Positions 4,953-5,646 of a stretch of 5,646 nucleotides of DNA are shown here, piece after piece. Below the pieces are notes generated by a model, which had not been told where the DNA came from, searched no databases, and saw nothing but the letters and a program-made list of their open reading frames with translations. Location of the stretch: the NCBI GenBank assembly GCA_938003515.1, contig CALKYL010000028.1, forward strand, positions 1 to 5,646, given 5' to 3'. Position numbers and translations under genes: made by a program. This DNA comes from an uncultured bacterium. Lineage in GTDB: Bacteria; Planctomycetota; UBA1135; UBA2386. Within the stretch, counting starts at the first letter, position 1. Every line of letters starts with the position of its first letter.

Positions 4953-5646
4953 TCACCGCTGCGCGAACAGCCTGGCGAAGTCGGGTTCGGCCGCCGCGGT
5001 CACGTCGACCTCGCGCCCGGTCGCCGGGGACGCGAAGCGCAGCCGGGCGGCGTGCAGCATCGCGCGGTGCACGCCCCAGCTGGCGCGCGCGCGCGCGTTG
5101 GCATCGGCGTCGCCGTAGCGCGCGTCGCCGAGCAGCGGGGGGCCGATCGCGGCCAGGTGGGGGCGGACGGGGCGCGTTCGGGCGGTGCCGAGGCGCACCA
5201 GGACCAGGCTCGTCGAGCGGCCGCGCGCCAGCACCGTCACGTGCGAGACGGCCGGCTGGCCTCCGGGGTCGACGACGGTCTTGGGCCGGTCGCCGCGCGG
5301 CTCGTCGGTGACCGACAGCGGCAGGTCGATCGTGCGCTCGCCGCCGTCGGGACCGTCCTCGACGTGGCCGTGCACGATCGCCCGGTACTCGCGCGCGATC
5401 TCGCCGCGCTCCATCGCCGCGCCGAGCGCCCGCAGCGCCGCCGCCGAGCGCCCGACGAGCAGCAGCCCCGAGGCGTCGCGGTCGAGACGGTGCGCGAGGC
5501 CGGCCTCCGGCAGCTCGCGGGCGAGCGCGTCGGCCACCGACGCGTCGACCAGCGGCCCCTTGTGCACGGCGAGCCCCGGCGGCTTGTGCAGCACGAGCGC
5601 CGCGTCGTCGGCGAACACGACCGGGAGCCCGAGCCGCAGCGACAGC
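4953..5646 (-). CDS. RluA-family pseudouridine synthase (partial, 5' end beyond window)
   Basis: The protein should isomerise uridine to pseudouridine in rRNA or tRNA, in the cytoplasm. The target cannot be told from sequence. About 230 residues are visible. A GTG at 5618 could be read as the start, but the frame stays open to the right edge and upstream codons read LSLRLGLPVV, giving the usual family opening 'LPVVFADDAALVLHKPPGLAVHKG'-like sequence (split here by the GTG). The true start therefore probably lies outside. HRLDRDASGLLLVGRS holds the family catalytic Asp (the D of RLD). EYRAIVHG and GPPLLGDARYG match later conserved blocks. The block usually written TGRTHQIRVHLA is TARTRPVRPHLA here, losing the conserved His-Gln pair but keeping the two Arg, the Thr and the final His-Leu-Ala. 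There is no S4 domain in the visible part, although one could lie upstream. The gene is co-oriented with the sigma-factor operon but separated by 58 nt, and is probably functionally unrelated. Confidence 0.87.
   Translation of the reverse strand, partial: LSLRLGLPVVFADDAALVLHKPPGLAVHKGPLVDASVADALARELPEAGLAHRLDRDASGLLLVGRSAAALRALGAAMERGEIAREYRAIVHGHVEDGPDGGERTIDLPLSVTDEPRGDRPKTVVDPGGQPAVSHVTVLARGRSTSLVLVRLGTARTRPVRPHLAAIGPPLLGDARYGDADANARARASWGVHRAMLHAARLRFASPATGREVDVTAAAEPDFARLFAQR

Noticed and set aside
4340..5311. Plus-strand open frame of 323 codons opposite the sigma factor and pseudouridine synthase
   Set aside because: It is rich in Arg, His and Ala, has no domain signature, and crosses two real genes and the gap between them.

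Overview
The window is very GC-rich (by eye about 70%) and almost fully coding. All five supported genes lie on the minus strand, so transcription runs right to left. The organism is most likely a high-GC planctomycete or a relative. The kinase has the HRDVKPANVLL / TPVYSSPEQL wording and the 'PAGPARRLWKLARRNRR' juxtamembrane stretch common in planctomycetal Ser/Thr kinases, and it follows an ECF-type sigma factor. This is inference from protein style, and Myxococcota or Acidobacteriota are not excluded.

Layout in transcription order: (1) 5646-4953, an RluA-family pseudouridine synthase, cut by the right edge. (2) A 58-nt gap (4952-4895) holding a GC-rich hairpin and no clear promoter. (3) 4894-4259, an ECF-like sigma-70 factor. 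(4) 4262-2859, a membrane-anchored Ser/Thr protein kinase whose extracytoplasmic C-terminus ends in a His/Asp pentapeptide repeat, encoded by a 15-bp tandem DNA repeat. (5) 2862-2467, a small membrane-anchored protein with an LTxxQ-type motif, resembling Spy/CpxP. (6) 2463-418, a large PilM/GspL-like assembly-platform protein with an actin-like domain, one membrane span and a periplasmic domain. (7) 421-1, the start of a bitopic PilN/PilO/GspM-like protein that runs off the left edge.

Genes 3-7 are packed as one translational unit. The junctions are ATGA (sigma/kinase), GTGA (kinase/small protein), a 3-nt gap with the Shine-Dalgarno overlapping the previous stop (small protein/GspL-like), and ATGA (GspL-like/PilO-like). 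The most interesting reading is a regulatory module (sigma factor, transmembrane kinase, envelope-sensor-like protein) transcribed with, and perhaps controlling, the inner-membrane platform of a type IV pilus or type II secretion machine. No anti-sigma gene is visible, so the kinase is the natural candidate partner of the sigma factor.

No tRNA, rRNA, CRISPR array, insertion sequence or convincing Rho-independent terminator was seen. No gene-free stretch exceeds 60 bases. The long plus-strand open frames are GC-driven shadows.
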